A DNA stretch of 64,000 bases from G963663315 sp965116335. Lineage in GTDB: Bacteria; Pseudomonadota; Gammaproteobacteria; Arenicellales; Poriferihabitantaceae. This document shows, in pieces, positions 53,755-62,182 of the stretch (position 1 is its first letter; each line of letters opens with the position of its first letter). Location: assembly GCA_965116335.1 (NCBI GenBank), contig OZ220677.1:558001-622000 (forward strand), given 5' to 3'. The translations under genes and the position numbers were made by a program. The notes under the pieces are model-generated. The model made no database searches. It was not told where the DNA came from and was given only the letters and a program-made list of their open reading frames with translations.

Positions 53755-54827
53755 GAACCATCGAAGACATTGCTCTAGAACTACGCGACGACGTTGCCGC
53801 TGTTCATTTGCTTTACGCCTTCAACTCGGTTGGGAAAACGCGACTGTCAATCGCGCATAAGAATGCAACCAAAAACGAGGACGGAACGCACGCAGGCATC
53901 TACTACAACGCATACAGCGAGGACCTTTTCGTCTGGGATAATGACATCGAGAATGCTGAGGCCAACATCCGACTCACTGTCCTCCCGAGCCGTCTCAACA
54001 GGCTTCACGCTGAACTTAACGAACTCGGAATCCACGCAAAGCTGAAACCGTACAGACCAAGCTACGACTTTCGCTTTGTCATGCACCCAGATCCCGAGAA
54101 GGGAATCAAGTCGATTTCATTCTTCCCCGCGGACACGCAGCCCGGCGATGTTCCCGTGATGAAGGTCTCCCGTGGCGAGGAGCGAATTTTCGTCTGGTGC
54201 TTCTTTCTTGCGATGATGGAAGTAGAAGGTTGGGCGGAAATTCAGACTCGCCATATCTTCATCGACGATCCGGTTTCAAGCCTCGACGATCACAATATCT
54301 TCGTGACCGCATCAACGCTGTACGACCTGATTGAGAAGCACTCCGGCGAACGGAAGATCATCATTGCCACTCATCATGTCGGCATGTACTCCATCCTGTT
54401 CGATTGGCTGATGAAGGGTGAGAGTGGCGGCAAATACAAGTCGAAGACAAAGGCGATGGTCCTGAGCGGTAAACACGGAGGCGTCTCGCTGGAGACCCAC
54501 AAGAGCGACGTATTCCTCTATCACCTCCGAGTCCTTCAGGTGTTGGAGAATGCCCGGCAAGACAACGAAGTGCGAGCGTACCACTTTGCTTTGCTTCGAC
54601 AACTCTTGGAGACGGTCTCGTCGTTCCTCGGCGTCGGTCGGATCGGGTACGCACTCGAACGGATCGGCTTCGAGGATGCGGATGAAATCTCCCGAATCGT
54701 GAACGCCCTCGCTCACAAGAATGTCTACTATTTCGAATCCGACCGTCTCGTGCCGGACAGCTTGGCACTGTTTGATGAGATTCTTGAGAAGCTGAAAACA
54801 CAGTACGCGTTCGTTACCCATGACTGA
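53751..54827 (+). CDS. prrC: PrrC-type anticodon nuclease
   Basis: PrrC homologues are latent tRNA-Lys anticodon nucleases held inactive by a type I restriction complex and released when phage proteins disable it. The 358-residue protein matches the family: YAFNSVGKTRLS (Walker A, 22-33, with Ser-Val where Escherichia coli PrrC has Gly-Thr), YYNAYSEDLFVWDND (51-65), the signature-like VSRGEERIFVWCFF (139-152), Walker B HIFIDDPVSSLDD (168-180) and the switch ATHHVG. The C-terminal nuclease part keeps the Arg283-x3-Glu287 pair in LLRQLLETVSSF and His322 in NALAHKN, the expected R-E-H triad. It overlaps hsdS (4 bases) and hsdM (8 bases). Position right after hsdS is as in the prr locus. Family assignment is strong; activity and tRNA target are inferred. 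Confidence 0.88.
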   Translation: MRTIEDIALELRDDVAAVHLLYAFNSVGKTRLSIAHKNATKNEDGTHAGIYYNAYSEDLFVWDNDIENAEANIRLTVLPSRLNRLHAELNELGIHAKLKPYRPSYDFRFVMHPDPEKGIKSISFFPADTQPGDVPVMKVSRGEERIFVWCFFLAMMEVEGWAEIQTRHIFIDDPVSSLDDHNIFVTASTLYDLIEKHSGERKIIIATHHVGMYSILFDWLMKGESGGKYKSKTKAMVLSGKHGGVSLETHKSDVFLYHLRVLQVLENARQDNEVRAYHFALLRQLLETVSSFLGVGRIGYALERIGFEDADEISRIVNALAHKNVYYFESDRLVPDSLALFDEILEKLKTQYAFVTHD

Positions 54828-56475
54828 TCAAAACCAGAAGCAGCAGTTAGGAAAAACCCTCTGGGGCATCGCCGACCAGCTACGCGGGGCGATGAACGCG
54901 GATGACTTCCGCGACTATATGCTGGTGTTCTTGTTCCTGCGCTATCTATCCGACAACTACGAGCAGGCTGCGAAGAAAGTACTCGGACGCGACTATCCCG
55001 ACCCAAACTCCATCGGCAACGGCGGACGCTCCTCACTGTCGGTCTGGTACGAGCAGAACCCGGAAGATGTGTCGATGTTCGAGAGACAAATGCGGCTCAA
55101 GGCGCATTATGTCATCCGCCCTGAACACCTCTGGACCAGCATCGCCAATTTGGCCCGTACCCAGGACGATGAACTGCTTGACACGCTCCAGGCAGGCTTC
55201 AAATACATTGAGAACGAGTCATTCCAGAGCACCTTCTCCGGGCTGTTCTCAGAAATTAATCTCGGCTCTGAAAAGCTCGGCAAGACCTACGCAGACCGGA
55301 ACGCAAAGCTCTGCACGATCATCGCCCGGATTGACGAGGGTCTCGCGGAGTTCTCCACGGACAGCGACACCCTGGGCGACGCCTACGAATACCTGATCGG
55401 CCAGTTTGCTGCGAACGCTGGCAAAAAGGCCGGTGAATTCTATACGCCACAGAGAATCGGGGACATTCTCTCCACAATCGTCACACTGGACAGCCAGGAA
55501 CCGAAGACCGGCAAGCGGATGTATCTTGCCAGCGTGATGGACTTCGCCTGTGGTTCCGGCTCGCTGCTGCTCAATGTACGCAAGCGCATGGGACAGGACG
55601 GCATCGGCAAGATCTATGGGCAGGAGAAGAATGTCACCACCTACAACCTCGCGCGCATGAATATGTTGTTGCACGGAGTGAAGGACACGGCGTTCGAGAT
55701 TTATCACGGCGACACGCTGACCAACGATTGGGAGTTGCTACGCGAGACCAATCCGGCGAAGAAGCCCGCTTTCGACGCTGTGGTCGCTAACCCGCCGTTC
55801 AGTTATCGCTGGGAGCCGAACGAGGCGTTGGGTGAGGACGTGCGCTTCAAGAACTACGGGCTGGCGCCGAAGTCGGCGGCAGACTTCGCGTTCCTGCTGC
55901 ACGGGTTTCACTACCTGAAGGATGACGGGGTCATGGCTATTATTCTGCCACATGGCGTGCTGTTTCGTGGTGGTGTGGAGGCGAAAATCCGCCGCAAGCT
56001 CCTTGACGACGGACACATTGACACGGTCATCGGCCTGCCAGCGAACCTGTTTTACTCGACCGGCATCCCGGTCTGCATCCTTGTCCTGAAAAAGTGCAAA
56101 AAGCCGGATGATGTCCTGTTCATCAACGCATCCGGGCATTTCAAGAAAGAAAAGCGGCAGAACTCACTGTCCGATGAGCATATCGAGAAGATCATCGACA
56201 CCTATCGGGAGCGTCCGGCCAGCATTGAGCGGTACGCCAGACGGGTGGAGATGAGTGAGATTAAGGAGAATGATTACAACCTGAATATCTCACGCTACGT
56301 CAGCACAGCCGAGCCGGAAGTCGAAGTAGATCTGTCAGCCACGCATCAGGAGTTGGTCGAGATTGAGCGGCAGATTCAGCAATCAACGGCGAAACACAAC
56401 ACATTTCTCCAGGAACTCGGGCTGGCTCCATTGCCAGCGGTCGTGTCCCCCCACCAAATCCGCAAGCAGATTTGA
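54820..56475 (+). CDS. hsdM: Type I restriction enzyme DNA methyltransferase HsdM
   Basis: N6-adenine methyltransferase that protects host DNA. The 551-residue protein has the N-terminal HsdM helical domain (LWGIADQLRGAMNADDFRDY), SAM motif DFACGSGSLLLNV (about 241-253) and catalytic NPPFSYRW (about 325). It is close to the usual IC-type length. The last codons (VSPHQIRKQI) and the stop are formed by the start of an intergenic repeat module (GTGTCCCCCCACCAAATCCGC...), so the C-terminus appears to have been rewritten by the repeat. It overlaps prrC by eight bases and ends the operon. Confidence 0.94.
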   Translation: MTDQNQKQQLGKTLWGIADQLRGAMNADDFRDYMLVFLFLRYLSDNYEQAAKKVLGRDYPDPNSIGNGGRSSLSVWYEQNPEDVSMFERQMRLKAHYVIRPEHLWTSIANLARTQDDELLDTLQAGFKYIENESFQSTFSGLFSEINLGSEKLGKTYADRNAKLCTIIARIDEGLAEFSTDSDTLGDAYEYLIGQFAANAGKKAGEFYTPQRIGDILSTIVTLDSQEPKTGKRMYLASVMDFACGSGSLLLNVRKRMGQDGIGKIYGQEKNVTTYNLARMNMLLHGVKDTAFEIYHGDTLTNDWELLRETNPAKKPAFDAVVANPPFSYRWEPNEALGEDVRFKNYGLAPKSAADFAFLLHGFHYLKDDGVMAIILPHGVLFRGGVEAKIRRKLLDDGHIDTVIGLPANLFYSTGIPVCILVLKKCKKPDDVLFINASGHFKKEKRQNSLSDEHIEKIIDTYRERPASIERYARRVEMSEIKENDYNLNISRYVSTAEPEVEVDLSATHQELVEIERQIQQSTAKHNTFLQELGLAPLPAVVSPHQIRKQI

Positions 56476-56478
56476 CTC

Positions 56479-56782
56479 CCCGGTCTGCGGGGGGAGTAAT
56501 TGGATGTTGATACATGGATCAAAATGATGTTGTTGGAATGATTCCGACCGTTATCGTAGGGGAGGGTCTCCGTGCCCTCCCGCGAATGGATGAAACAGGT
56601 ATCAACGATAGCGGACAGGCACAGAGGCCTGTCCCTACGATGACGGGTAACCGCAACCTCCATATTGTTGTGGATTCCTGCATCCGCGGGAAAGACGATG
56701 GTTGATGCGTGAGATGGCGGTTGTGTCCCCCCATCCAATCCGTTTGCGGGTTGGATTCCCCGGTCTGCGGGGGGAATGATTC
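56479..56782. repeat. Composite repeat cluster 5
   Basis: Gap 56476-56799. It contains the CCCCGGTCTGCGGGGGGAG module at both ends (56479 and 56758), a MITE-like unit 56554-56640 with the ACAGGC inner variant, and a dRS3-like hairpin near 56674. The left edge begins inside the hsdM stop region. No gene. Confidence 0.85.
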
Positions 56783-56799
56783 CTCCCGTTGTCGTTGGA

Positions 56800-57882
56800 T
56801 CAGCCTTCGAATGATTGATGGAACTGGTCGAATTCATCGGCTTCGATGGCCAGTCGAATTCGGCTCATCAGATCTTGGTAATAATGGATATTGTGCAGCG
56901 AACATAGCCGGGCGCCGAGGATTTCATTCTGTCGATGCAGATGTTGCAGGTAGGACCTTGAATAGTGCTGGCAGGTATAACATCCACAGGACTCGTCAAG
57001 CGGGCGGGTATCCATCCTGAATCGGCTGTTGCGAATTTTAACCACGCCATCGCGGGTATACAGCCAGCCGTTGCGGGCGTTGCGAGTCGGTAATACACAA
57101 TCAAACATATCAACCCCCATGGCGACACCGTTCACCAGGTCTGCAGGCGTACCGACTCCCATCAGATAGCGCGGCTTGTCCGGGGGCATTCGGTGAGCCA
57201 GAAACGCGAGGATACGCTGCATATCCTGTTTCGGCTCGCCGACCGACAGACCGCCGATGGCATAGCCATCAAACCCGGTATCGACCAACCGTTGCAGCGA
57301 ATCCAGCCGTAAATCTTCAAACATTCCACCCTGGACAATCCCGAACAATACCCCGCTTCCCGCATAACTGTCCTTGCACCGGGTAGCCCACCGGCTCGAC
57401 AGCAGCATGGATTCTGCCGTATCCTGCCGACTGGAGGGCCAGTGAGTACATTCATCGAACGCCATGACGATATCCGAGCCGAGAGTGGTCTGAATGGACA
57501 TGGACTGCTCCGGCCCCAGGAATATCTGACTGCCATCCACCGGCGAGCGGAAGGTGACGCCCTTTTCCTCCAGCTTTCTTAACCCTTGCAGACTCCAGAC
57601 CTGGAACCCCCCGGAATCAGTCAGAATCGGGCCCTGCCAGTTCATAAAATCATGTAATGTCCCATGCGCCCGGATGACTTCCATTCCGGGGCGCAAAAAC
57701 AAATGGAATGTGTTGCCGAGAATAATCTGCGCTCCGGTAGAGGCCACTTCCTCCGGGGTTAGTGACTTGACTGTGCCACGGGTTCCCACCGGCATGAATG
57801 CGGGCGTATCAATTCTTCCACGTTGAAATTCGAGCCGTCCCCGCCGGGCCAGCGACCGGGTTGCGAGTACCGAAAACTTCAT
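56800..57882 (-). CDS. tgt: Queuine tRNA-ribosyltransferase
   Basis: It exchanges guanine 34 of tRNAs with GUN anticodons for preQ1. The 360-residue TIM barrel has the base-binding LTDSGGFQVWSL (Asp general base), IVQGGMFEDLR, AIGGLSVGEP, the nucleophile region DCVLPTRNARNG and the zinc site CGCYTCQHYSRSYLQHLH. It overlaps queA by four bases, so both act in the same queuosine pathway from one mRNA. Confidence 0.96.
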   Translation of the reverse strand: MKFSVLATRSLARRGRLEFQRGRIDTPAFMPVGTRGTVKSLTPEEVASTGAQIILGNTFHLFLRPGMEVIRAHGTLHDFMNWQGPILTDSGGFQVWSLQGLRKLEEKGVTFRSPVDGSQIFLGPEQSMSIQTTLGSDIVMAFDECTHWPSSRQDTAESMLLSSRWATRCKDSYAGSGVLFGIVQGGMFEDLRLDSLQRLVDTGFDGYAIGGLSVGEPKQDMQRILAFLAHRMPPDKPRYLMGVGTPADLVNGVAMGVDMFDCVLPTRNARNGWLYTRDGVVKIRNSRFRMDTRPLDESCGCYTCQHYSRSYLQHLHRQNEILGARLCSLHNIHYYQDLMSRIRLAIEADEFDQFHQSFEG

Positions 57883-58904
57883 ACCGCCCTCTGGATAAAC
57901 ATCGCGTCCCCGTAGCTGAAAAAGCGGTAACTGTTGGCAACCGCCTGCCGATAAGCTGCCATGATTTTGTCATATCCACAGAACGCGCTAACCATCATCA
58001 ACAGGGTAGACCCAGGCAAATGAAAATTGGTGATCAACGCATCCACTATATTGAATTTATATCCGGGCAGGATGAACAGTCCGGTATCCGATGAAACCGG
58101 GGCTAAAACTCCCGACTGTCCAGCGCTTTCCAGTGCCCGCACCACCGTAGTCCCGACCGCGATGACCCGACCGCCTCGCGACCGGGTGCGCGACACAGAT
58201 TCACAGACGCTCCGGGATACCTCGATTTTCTCCTCGTGCATCTTGTGGTCACGCACGTCATTGACTCGCACCGGCTGAAAGGTTCCGGCGCCCACATGGA
58301 GAGTGACCGATGCCCATTCGATACCCATAGTCGTAATCCGGTCTATCAGGGATTGATCAAAATGCAGCCCGGCAGTGGGCGCCGCTACGGCACCTGGATA
58401 CCTGGACCAGAGCGTTTGATAGCGTTCCCTGTCCGACTCCTCCACCTCCCGCCTGATATACGGAGGGAGCGGCGTCGAACCATAATCACTAAAAAACCCG
58501 GTCACCGTCCATCCGGGTGGCATTGCGATCTGGTAAAACGGTTCCTGCCTGCCGATGACCTCCAACTCGTGACCGTCAACCAGAATGACTTGCCCGACTC
58601 TGATGGTCTTGCCGGAGCCTGCCAGAACCAGCGCGGTATTCTCGGTAATCATTCTTTCCAGCATGATCTCGACCGCGCCTCCGGTGGGCTTTCTGCCGTG
58701 AATCCGCGCTGGCACAACCCGTGTGTCATTGACAACCAGCAGATCGTCCGGCCTCAGGAAATCAACAATCCGGTCGAATCGGGTATGGATCACATCCCCC
58801 TGCTCCTGTCCGACTACCATTAGCCGTGAGGCGGAACGGGGATTTGCCGGGAATTGGGCAATCAGTGATTCTGGCAACGGGTAATCGAACGGATCAGGAT
58901 TCAT
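57879..58904 (-). CDS. queA: S-adenosylmethionine:tRNA ribosyltransferase-isomerase QueA
   Basis: It builds epoxyqueuosine on tRNA by moving the ribosyl group of SAM. Starting at MNPDPFDYPLPESLIAQFP (58904) gives 341 residues, the family norm; an earlier in-frame start at 58994 is not supported. Signature blocks: LLVVNDTRVVPARIHGRK, SRYPGAVAAPTAGLHFD, VTLHVGAGTFQPVRV and LITNFHLPGSTLLMMVSAF. tgt follows with a four-base overlap. Confidence 0.96.
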   Translation of the reverse strand: MNPDPFDYPLPESLIAQFPANPRSASRLMVVGQEQGDVIHTRFDRIVDFLRPDDLLVVNDTRVVPARIHGRKPTGGAVEIMLERMITENTALVLAGSGKTIRVGQVILVDGHELEVIGRQEPFYQIAMPPGWTVTGFFSDYGSTPLPPYIRREVEESDRERYQTLWSRYPGAVAAPTAGLHFDQSLIDRITTMGIEWASVTLHVGAGTFQPVRVNDVRDHKMHEEKIEVSRSVCESVSRTRSRGGRVIAVGTTVVRALESAGQSGVLAPVSSDTGLFILPGYKFNIVDALITNFHLPGSTLLMMVSAFCGYDKIMAAYRQAVANSYRFFSYGDAMFIQRAV

Positions 58905-59087
58905 GGGTCTGCCAACGAGAGTTTGAAACCGGGATTTTATGAAAATATGCACCAGATCGGGAAATAAATTGATCGGACATCGCGCTAATTCCACATTCGT
59001 TCATCAAAGTCCGGCTGCCATTGGAGGGACAGGAGATTTGGATTTGCCAGCGTAGCGTAGCTCCTGCGTCTGCGTAGCTCCTGCGGC

Positions 59088-59116
59088 TTGCTTCCCGATC
59101 AAAAACCCGCTATCTT
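59088..59116 (+). promoter_or_regulatory. Promoter of tRNA-Leu(CAA)
   Basis: TTGCTT (59088-59093) and TATCTT (59111-59116) with a 17-base spacer, ten bases ahead of the tRNA. Just upstream CGTAGCTCCTGCG occurs twice as a short direct repeat. Confidence 0.55.
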
Positions 59117-59126
59117 TCGGGTATAG

Positions 59127-59213
59127 GCCGGGGTGGCGAAATTGGTAGACGCGCCAGATTCAAAATCTGGTTGGGGCAACTCAGTGTCGGTTCGAATCCG
59201 ACCCTCGGTACCA
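59127..59213 (+). tRNA. tRNA-Leu (anticodon CAA)
   Basis: A class II tRNA of 87 bases with encoded CCA. The anticodon arm is CCAGA-TTCAAAA-TCTGG, anticodon CAA reading UUG. A long variable arm and T-arm loop TTCGAAT are present. The acceptor GCCGGGG pairs with CCTCGGT through two G-T pairs; discriminator A. Confidence 0.96.
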
Positions 59214-59287
59214 GATACTATATAGAGAATCCCACTCAAAAACAGTAGAATACCGCAACTGGACAAACACAAAACATCTATTGCCAA

Positions 59288-59824
59288 ATGATTGAAGAAC
59301 CGACCGATAAAGACAACGACCCGAATACGGAGTCCATCCCTACCAATACCATTGGTCAATTCATCACGATCATCGGCGAGATTACCGGCAAGGAGAATAT
59401 ATTGGTCGAAGGGCATATTGAGGGTAATCTGATCTTCCCGCAGTTCAACGTTACCGTGGGTAGCCACGGTCGGGTCAACGCTAACATAACGGCCAGGGAA
59501 ATTTTCGTTGAAGGTGAGGTCAAGGGCGATTTACAGGCCAGCGAACTCATCAACATCAAGCCAAGTGGCAAGGTCACCGGCAACATTCGCGCCCTGCAGG
59601 TCGTGCTGAATCAGGGATGTCAATTCAAGGGAGCAGTGGATATGACCGAGACACACACGCATACGACTACAGAGAGCCGAACCACCAAACCCAAGTTGAC
59701 AGATAATAAAAGACTGCCTGCAGGTTCCGGTTCCGCTGGCGGCAGCTCACAACCGAAAAGTCCGTCAACCAGCCAGTCTCAGCCCAAGACCTTCCCGATG
59801 TTCCGGAGAAAGGAAGAGTCCTGA
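59288..59824 (+). CDS. Bactofilin
   Basis: Bactofilins polymerise without nucleotides into cytoplasmic, membrane-associated filaments affecting cell shape. The 178-residue protein has a short disordered N-terminus, a central bactofilin beta-helix of repeating short strands (TIIGEITGKENILVEGHIEG to KPSGKVTGNIRALQV, about 24-120) and a Ser/Thr/Pro/Lys-rich disordered tail ending FRRKEES. It begins 74 bases after tRNA-Leu(CAA) and ends in repeat cluster 6. The usual M23 peptidase partner is not adjacent. Confidence 0.92.
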   Translation: MIEEPTDKDNDPNTESIPTNTIGQFITIIGEITGKENILVEGHIEGNLIFPQFNVTVGSHGRVNANITAREIFVEGEVKGDLQASELINIKPSGKVTGNIRALQVVLNQGCQFKGAVDMTETHTHTTTESRTTKPKLTDNKRLPAGSGSAGGSSQPKSPSTSQSQPKTFPMFRRKEES

Positions 59825-59848
59825 CCCGTCTCAAGTGTCCTGCCGCGA

Positions 59849-60142
59849 ATGGGGGAATGATTCCCGATCATTATCGTAGGGGAGGGTTTCCGTGCCCTCC
59901 CGCGAATGATCGGGACGGGTATCAACGATACCGGGCACCCACAGAGGGGCGCCCCTACGATGACGTTACGTACAGATTCCGTATGGTTGTGGATTCCCGC
60001 CTGCGCTGGAAAGACGGGTTGTTGGTGCGTGGGATGGCGGTTGCGTCCCCCCATCCAATCCGTTTCGCGGATTGGATTCCCCCTCAAGGGGGGAATGATT
60101 CCAGCCCGTTATCGTAGGGGAGGGTCTCCGTGCCCTCCCGCA
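59849..60142. repeat. Composite repeat cluster 6
   Basis: Gap 59825-60159. It contains a MITE-like unit 59874-59960, a degenerate dRS3-like hairpin near 59994, an ATCCAATCCG/CGGATTGGAT palindrome with CCCCTCAAGGGG (60051-60093) and a half unit 60112-60142. No gene. It separates bactofilin from the convergent aprA. Confidence 0.85.
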
Positions 60143-60159
60143 ACCGCCGGAGCAGGAGA

Positions 60160-62121
60160 TCAGATTTCAGGCCCCATGTTTCTCATGCCTTCGGGTTCCT
60201 TCTCCCCTACTGCAATCAAGGGCTGCCATTTGACTTTCCTGAGTTCCCATTGCCCGGTATCACGGTCATAGCGGGAATTAACAAAACACTTCCATTCATC
60301 GTCATTAATGTCCTTGTAATCGGCCCGGTAATAGTAACCCGGATAACGAGTCTCCTTGCGGAATTTGATGTGTTGCATGTGCGCTTCCGCCGCAATGATG
60401 CGATGGTAATTTTCCCAGGCGCGGAGTAATTCATGCAGGTCCTTGGCCCGCATTTTCAGTGAATCCTCCTTCAGCATGGTCATCTTCTTCTCGGCTATTT
60501 CCAGCATTTGCTGGTTGGTCTGATACCAGGTAGCAACCCCGGCCACATATTCATCCATGATTTTCTGCAGCCGGAACTGCAACATTTTAGGCGTAATGTA
60601 GTGCGGGTTGATATCAATCGCGGTGGTGTAATCCTTGTGCTCCAGGAAGGTTCTTACCGGACGGTAGATCTCTTCTACCAATTCTTCCGTAGTGCGGGAA
60701 GGCTCCGGCTTGATGTCCGGGTTGTCCAGACAATACTGCACCATGCTCTTGGCGGCGATCCGACCCTCGGTAAACGACCCGGATGAGAACTTGTGTCCAG
60801 ACGCCCCGACTCCGTCACCGCCAGTAAACAGACCGTTGACCGTGGTCATCCGGTTATAGCCCCAGGAATAATGGTCGGGCGACCCCGGCAGATCATCCGG
60901 GCCGGAGCACCACAGTCCAGCGCAACCTGCGTGGGAACCGAGCAGATAGGGTTCGGTCGGCATTAACTCTGACATTTCCTTATCCGGCTCGATGTTTTCA
61001 CCGGCCCATACACCGCACTGACCAATCGTCATATCCAGGAAATCCTCCCAGGCTTCCGCCTCCAGGTGCTTGATTTCCTTCGGGGTCATGCTTTCCGCCA
61101 GCTTGGCCATCGCGCTCGGAGTATCCATCATGATCGGGCCACGCCCTTCCCGCATCTCAATCATCATCAAGTGATTTCGCAGGCAGGTTCCCATGGCAAA
61201 CCCAACGGCATATTTGTCATAGCCATTATCCTTGAGCAACTCGTAGTTCTTCTCCTGATAGTCCTCACCAAAGGCGTTCATCGCTTTCGCCTTGAACAGC
61301 AGGAACCAGGCGCCAACCGGACCATAACCATCCTTGAACCGCGCCGGTACGAAGCGGTTTTCCATCAGCGTCATTTCTGCGCCACATTCCGCTGCCATGG
61401 CATAAGTGGAGCCAGCATTCCAGACCGGATACCAGGCGCGTCCGGTTCCTTCCCCCACGGAACGTGGCCGGAACACATTGACGGCACCGCCGGCAACCAG
61501 CAGGCAGGTCTTGAACTTATAGATATAGATCTTGTTCTCACGAACCGAGAACCCGGCAGCCCCGGCCACTCGAGTCGGGTCGTTCTTGTCGGTCATCAAT
61601 CGGACGATGAAGATACGCTCACGAATGTTCTCCACGCCCAGTGCTTTCTTGGCCGCTTCAGCGACAATCCATTTGTAGGATTCGCCGTTAATCATGATCT
61701 GCCATCGACCGGAGCGGACCGGCTTGCCGCCTTCTCTCAGCTTCTTGCCTTCGTCTCCTTTCTGCTTCCAGATCGGGAGTCCCCAGTCTTCAAAATTATG
61801 TACTGAGTCATCGACATGTCTGCCAACGTCATAAACCAGGTCCTCGCGGGTAATCCCCATCAGATCACCCCGTACATAGCGGACATATTCAGCCGGATCA
61901 TTTTCACCCATATAGGTGTTGATCGCAGACAGTCCCTGGGCAACCGCGCCGGAACGGTCCATCGCCGCCTTATCCACCAGCTTGATATTAAGGCCGGTTC
62001 CTTCGGCCCACTTCATGATCTCGAAGGCCGCTCCGCAAGCCGCCATACCGCCACCTATGATCAGGATGTCGCACTCCTCCTCGACCACTTCCGGATTTGA
62101 AAACGAATAGTCTGACATCAA
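60160..62121 (-). CDS. aprA: Adenylylsulfate reductase, alpha (FAD) subunit
   Basis: With AprB it interconverts adenosine-5'-phosphosulfate and sulfite plus AMP, in the oxidative direction in sulfur-oxidising bacteria. The 653-residue flavoprotein has the dinucleotide fold ILIIGGGMAACGAAFE near the N-terminus, the FAD-contact SGAVAQGLSAINTY, the substrate-site region SHAGCAGLWCSGP, FTGGDGVGASGHKFSSGSF and the C-terminal helical domain ending MGPEI. Length fits AprA. Oxidative direction is inferred from the gammaproteobacterial background; no dsr or sat gene is in the window. Confidence 0.95.
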   Translation of the reverse strand: MMSDYSFSNPEVVEEECDILIIGGGMAACGAAFEIMKWAEGTGLNIKLVDKAAMDRSGAVAQGLSAINTYMGENDPAEYVRYVRGDLMGITREDLVYDVGRHVDDSVHNFEDWGLPIWKQKGDEGKKLREGGKPVRSGRWQIMINGESYKWIVAEAAKKALGVENIRERIFIVRLMTDKNDPTRVAGAAGFSVRENKIYIYKFKTCLLVAGGAVNVFRPRSVGEGTGRAWYPVWNAGSTYAMAAECGAEMTLMENRFVPARFKDGYGPVGAWFLLFKAKAMNAFGEDYQEKNYELLKDNGYDKYAVGFAMGTCLRNHLMMIEMREGRGPIMMDTPSAMAKLAESMTPKEIKHLEAEAWEDFLDMTIGQCGVWAGENIEPDKEMSELMPTEPYLLGSHAGCAGLWCSGPDDLPGSPDHYSWGYNRMTTVNGLFTGGDGVGASGHKFSSGSFTEGRIAAKSMVQYCLDNPDIKPEPSRTTEELVEEIYRPVRTFLEHKDYTTAIDINPHYITPKMLQFRLQKIMDEYVAGVATWYQTNQQMLEIAEKKMTMLKEDSLKMRAKDLHELLRAWENYHRIIAAEAHMQHIKFRKETRYPGYYYRADYKDINDDEWKCFVNSRYDRDTGQWELRKVKWQPLIAVGEKEPEGMRNMGPEI

Positions 62122-62182
62122 GGTCTCCTGTTAATTTAAAAAGTTAATACAATACCCGACCGGGCTTACCTGCCAGCGGTAT

